Positions 61,575 through 64,000 of a stretch of 64,000 nucleotides of DNA are shown piece by piece (within the stretch, counting starts at the first letter, position 1; every line of letters begins with the position of its first letter). A program made the translations under genes and the position numbers. The notes under the pieces are model-generated. The model was not told the origin of the DNA, did not search any database, and was given only the letters and a program-made list of their open reading frames with translations. The stretch is from Maylandia zebra. Its lineage: Eukaryota; Chordata; Actinopteri; Cichliformes; Cichlidae. The DNA lies in NCBI RefSeq assembly GCF_041146795.1, contig NC_135177.1, positions 21,860,560 to 21,924,559 of the forward strand, written 5' to 3'.

Positions 61575-62012
61575 ATGCAGTAGTTATGCAGTGGTTGGCC
61601 TCACAGTAAGAAGGTCCTGTGTTTAAATCCACAGCTATTTTGGGCCCCATGCTGAGCCTGCACAGATTCTCTCCAGCTCCTCTGACTTATTCCAAACCTA
61701 GACATGGGGTGAGGGTGCTCGTGGTGGTGCATTCCAGTGTGCTCCTAGTGCCAGTCCCAAGCCAGGATAAATTGGGAGGGTTGTGTCAGGAAGGGCATTC
61801 TTTGCCAAATCAAATATCATCAAGAATGAGATTTCCATAGCAGATTGGGTGCAGCTCGGGCTACTAACGATCGCCTCTGGTGCTGTTGGCCAAGAGCATG
61901 CCACCGGAAACTATGCTACTGTTGGCTGAAGACAAAGGAAGAAATGTGTATATCAGACAAGGAGATGACTCAGCTGGATAAAGTTAAGAAAAATGGATGG
62001 ATGGATGGATGT
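61575..62012 (+). mobile_element. SINE/LINE-derived composite repeat
   Basis: The start (GGTTGGCCTCACAGTAAGAA) resembles the '...gttgcctcacagcaagaaggtcctggg' module. The middle has CATTCCAGTGTGCTCCTAGT, GTCAGGAAGGGCATTC and ACTATGCTACTGTTGGCTGA, matching the 5' module of fish LINE copies related to the relic at 1985-2925. It closes with (GGAT)n at 61994-62012. No coding capacity. Confidence 0.6.
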
Positions 62013-62626
62013 ACACAATAGGAAGGGACAATAGATTAAAAATATATATATATCCTAATTTCTTCTCTATTTAAGATTAACTTAAAATAAGCAGGTATAA
62101 AGGCTGCTATTTGCTGAAGCAAAGTTAATGAAACAGTTGATGTACAGACAGACTACATTAGGATAAATGTTCACTAAGAAACAACTTCTTGTTCTCAACC
62201 TTGTAGAATTGTCTGTATCAGTGTGGCACAGCAACAAAGGCACCCCGAGCTCAATGCATCTAATAAGATGAGTTTGGCAATGTGGTGTGGTTTAATGGCT
62301 TGAACAAAGAGGTGGAGCAGGCTGGCACACAGCTACTAATCATGATCCCTCCTTTATAGTCTGTGTGGGCCCAGAGGAGTGACGCACGAATGAAATGCAC
62401 TGAAAAGGCAGTGGCGCTGCAGCTGGGGCAAAGTGTCGGAGCTGTTTGAGTCTGTAAATAGTGTAGAAAAAAAATACAGTGTGTGGCAAGAGCCCGTGGC
62501 TTATCTGTCATCACTATGGAGAACTTGTTACAGCGAGCATACACTTCAGGAAGTATTCTTAAAGACTAAACAGGTGAGTTAAAGGAAGACAGAGTCAAGT
62601 ATTATTCATCACAGAGAGGAATTACA

Positions 62627-62632
62627 TTTATT
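62627..62632 (-). terminator. Candidate poly(A) signal of the right-edge gene
   Basis: AATAAA on the minus strand, about 1.08 kb after the TGA at 63713-63715. A and T homopolymers occur in between (63501-63530). Confidence 0.35.
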
Positions 62633-63712
62633 ATTTTTTAATGCCAAGAACATGGGAAAACACAACTGTAATGACATTTAAAGTTCTCTGTGCTACCACA
62701 CGCTGTGTGGCAACCTTTGAAGAAAAAAAACAAAACAATCTCTATGGTGCTGAAGGCCTTTAAATCTGCTACATTTCATAAGTTTATCCACACGTAAAGA
62801 GATAAAGAAAGTATTTTTGAAAACAAATGTCTTAAGTACCGTCACCAACCACAAACAAATGTTACAGTCATCACAAAGCAATAACTTAAGGACATCTGCA
62901 CAAGCTCCACACCTGAACAGCAATAAACATGCTCAACATGTCAAAATCTCATGTGCCCATCAATTCTCTAGATTTCACCTATAAAATAAGTTAATTAGAC
63001 ATTTGTAGATTTAAGCAAGTTCCTAAACACAAGCATAATGTATGTACAAACACAAGTGTCATGACTACAGACCCTCGCTCAAGTCGTTCAGCAGTCCATG
63101 CTTAATTAACAAAATCAGCCATGATCAGCGAATAAGCAGATTTTAAAAGTGCACAGTGCTGCTTGCAGAAAATAGTGAAAGTGTGGTGTTTGAATAAGAC
63201 TGTGCAGCATCTTTTAGAAATCTTATTGAGAGCAACAGTGTAAGGGAATTGTGAATAGCAATGACTTTCACACTAACGGACATTCACAGTAGCTGCAGGT
63301 GGTCGGTCCCAAATAAACAGCTGTAAGTAAATGTTCATACATTTAGTGGGACTGTTTTAGGCTAGCAATATTTGTCTGTCACCATCTAAGATGTATGATG
63401 CAGATTCTTAAAATATCAGACTCAGCACTTCACACACACTATGTACGTTCAAGCCCTTCCTATGTAACAGTGCATTAAGTGTTTGCATATGAGCACTCAA
63501 AAAAAAAACCAAACAAAACAAAAAAAAAACCCACAAGTGGACAGCAGATGGAGGTAAAACACAAAAGGTCGTCCTGCAAAAAGCATGACAGGTTGATAAA
63601 TGTATACTTTAAGCCTTTGTGGTCCAATAAGAAATGTTCCCTTTGAGTAAACCGTCGCTCGCTCTGACTCCTTTTAGCCACTTTTGACAGATCCATCAAT
63701 TCTATCATTTCA

Positions 63713-64000
63713 TCAGCCACGTCCTTGTCCGCTCTCCTTTCTCCAGTCCCCTTTGATTCTCTCCTCTTTCTCTCCACCTCCCCGCAATGAAAACTTTCTC
63801 ATGACTTCTCTCTCAAACTCCTCCATTTCATCCTCTATAGCACTATCTTGTTCCCCATCCTCGTCCTCTTCCACCATGTCTTCTAAAATATCGCTCAAAT
63901 CTTCAACAAAATCTTGAAAGCTCATCTGATCATGAACAAAAACGCCATCCTTAAAAAACTGCGTGGCCAGCTTTTTGAGCTCCTCTCTTTTGGAATCATC
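63713..64000 (-). CDS. C-terminal exon of an acidic protein, PBXIP1-like (partial, continues right)
   Basis: The minus strand is open from the window edge to TGA at 63713-63715: 95 residues, in frame from base 64000. It begins DDSKREELKKLATQFFKDGV, then FVHDQMSFQDFVEDLSDILE, DMVEEDEDGEQDSAIEDEME, EFEREVMRKFSLRGGGEKEE, and ends basic (DWRKESGQGRG). The helical 'FxDFVEDLxDxLEDxxEE...DDxxEEFE' pattern resembles my recollection of the C-terminus of PBXIP1 (a microtubule/oestrogen-receptor-associated PBX1 inhibitor) and the related CCPG1. PBXIP1 lies in the same human interval, 1q21.3. Identity is therefore an inference from pattern and synteny; that it is coding is more secure. An overlapping frame (63475-63777) is also open and could be an alternative C-terminus. 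Confidence 0.55.
   Translation of the reverse strand, partial: DDSKREELKKLATQFFKDGVFVHDQMSFQDFVEDLSDILEDMVEEDEDGEQDSAIEDEMEEFEREVMRKFSLRGGGEKEERIKGDWRKESGQGRG

Larger units (their letters stand above)
60265..63712. other. Spacer between the third S100 locus and the right-edge gene
   Basis: About 3.4 kb. It contains a SINE/LINE composite (61575-62012) and, from about 62630 to 63712, probable 3' UTR of the right-edge gene. No other coding signal was recognised. Confidence 0.5.

Overview
The window is vertebrate nuclear DNA, most probably from a spiny-rayed teleost such as a cichlid. It has multi-exon genes with canonical GT/AG introns, CpG-rich promoters, abundant (CA)n and (TA)n microsatellites, and decayed fish-type Tc1/mariner, LINE and SINE copies. 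Protein matches were made from memory of human family members. Exon borders were read by hand from splice sites and reading-frame continuity. No database search was possible.

Layout, left to right. (1) 1.58-12.7 kb, minus strand: the 5' part of a cingulin gene (cgn). A non-coding first exon lies under a CCAAT/GC-box promoter at about 12.7 kb, followed by eight coding exons giving about 581 residues; the rest lies beyond the left edge. (2) 14.56-20.26 kb, plus strand: a complete six-exon SHE (SH2 adaptor) gene of 509 residues, with a 24-residue polyglutamine tract. (3) 26.0-45.1 kb, plus strand: a complete six-exon neuronal nicotinic receptor beta-2 subunit gene (chrnb2) of 542 residues. (4) 48.1-60.3 kb, minus strand: a small S100 cluster. 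It holds an S100A1-like gene, an intact S100A13/A14/A16-like gene, and a third A13/A14/A16-like locus whose first coding exon seems to have lost about 20 bases. (5) 63.7-64.0 kb, minus strand: the acidic C-terminal exon of a gene running off the right edge, tentatively PBXIP1-like.

The gene content (CGN, SHE, CHRNB2, S100A1/A13/A14/A16, possibly PBXIP1) matches human 1q21.3, which independently supports the identifications. The genes are not a pathway: cingulin is a tight-junction scaffold, SHE a phosphotyrosine adaptor, CHRNB2 a cation-channel subunit, and the S100 proteins calcium sensors. They share ancestral synteny.

Introns and spacers carry at least five decayed Tc1-like copies from three families, two LINE coding relics, L2/SINE tails, and long microsatellites. 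I found no rRNA, tRNA or CRISPR array and no sign of an unknown multi-gene system. The observations most worth checking are the frameshifting deletion in the third S100 locus, a 39-bp copy of a chrnb2 exon segment inside its own intron next to a perfect 19-bp inverted repeat, the SHE polyQ tract, a (GAT)10 run beside a chrnb2 splice acceptor, and a compressed RE1-like element in the chrnb2 5' region.
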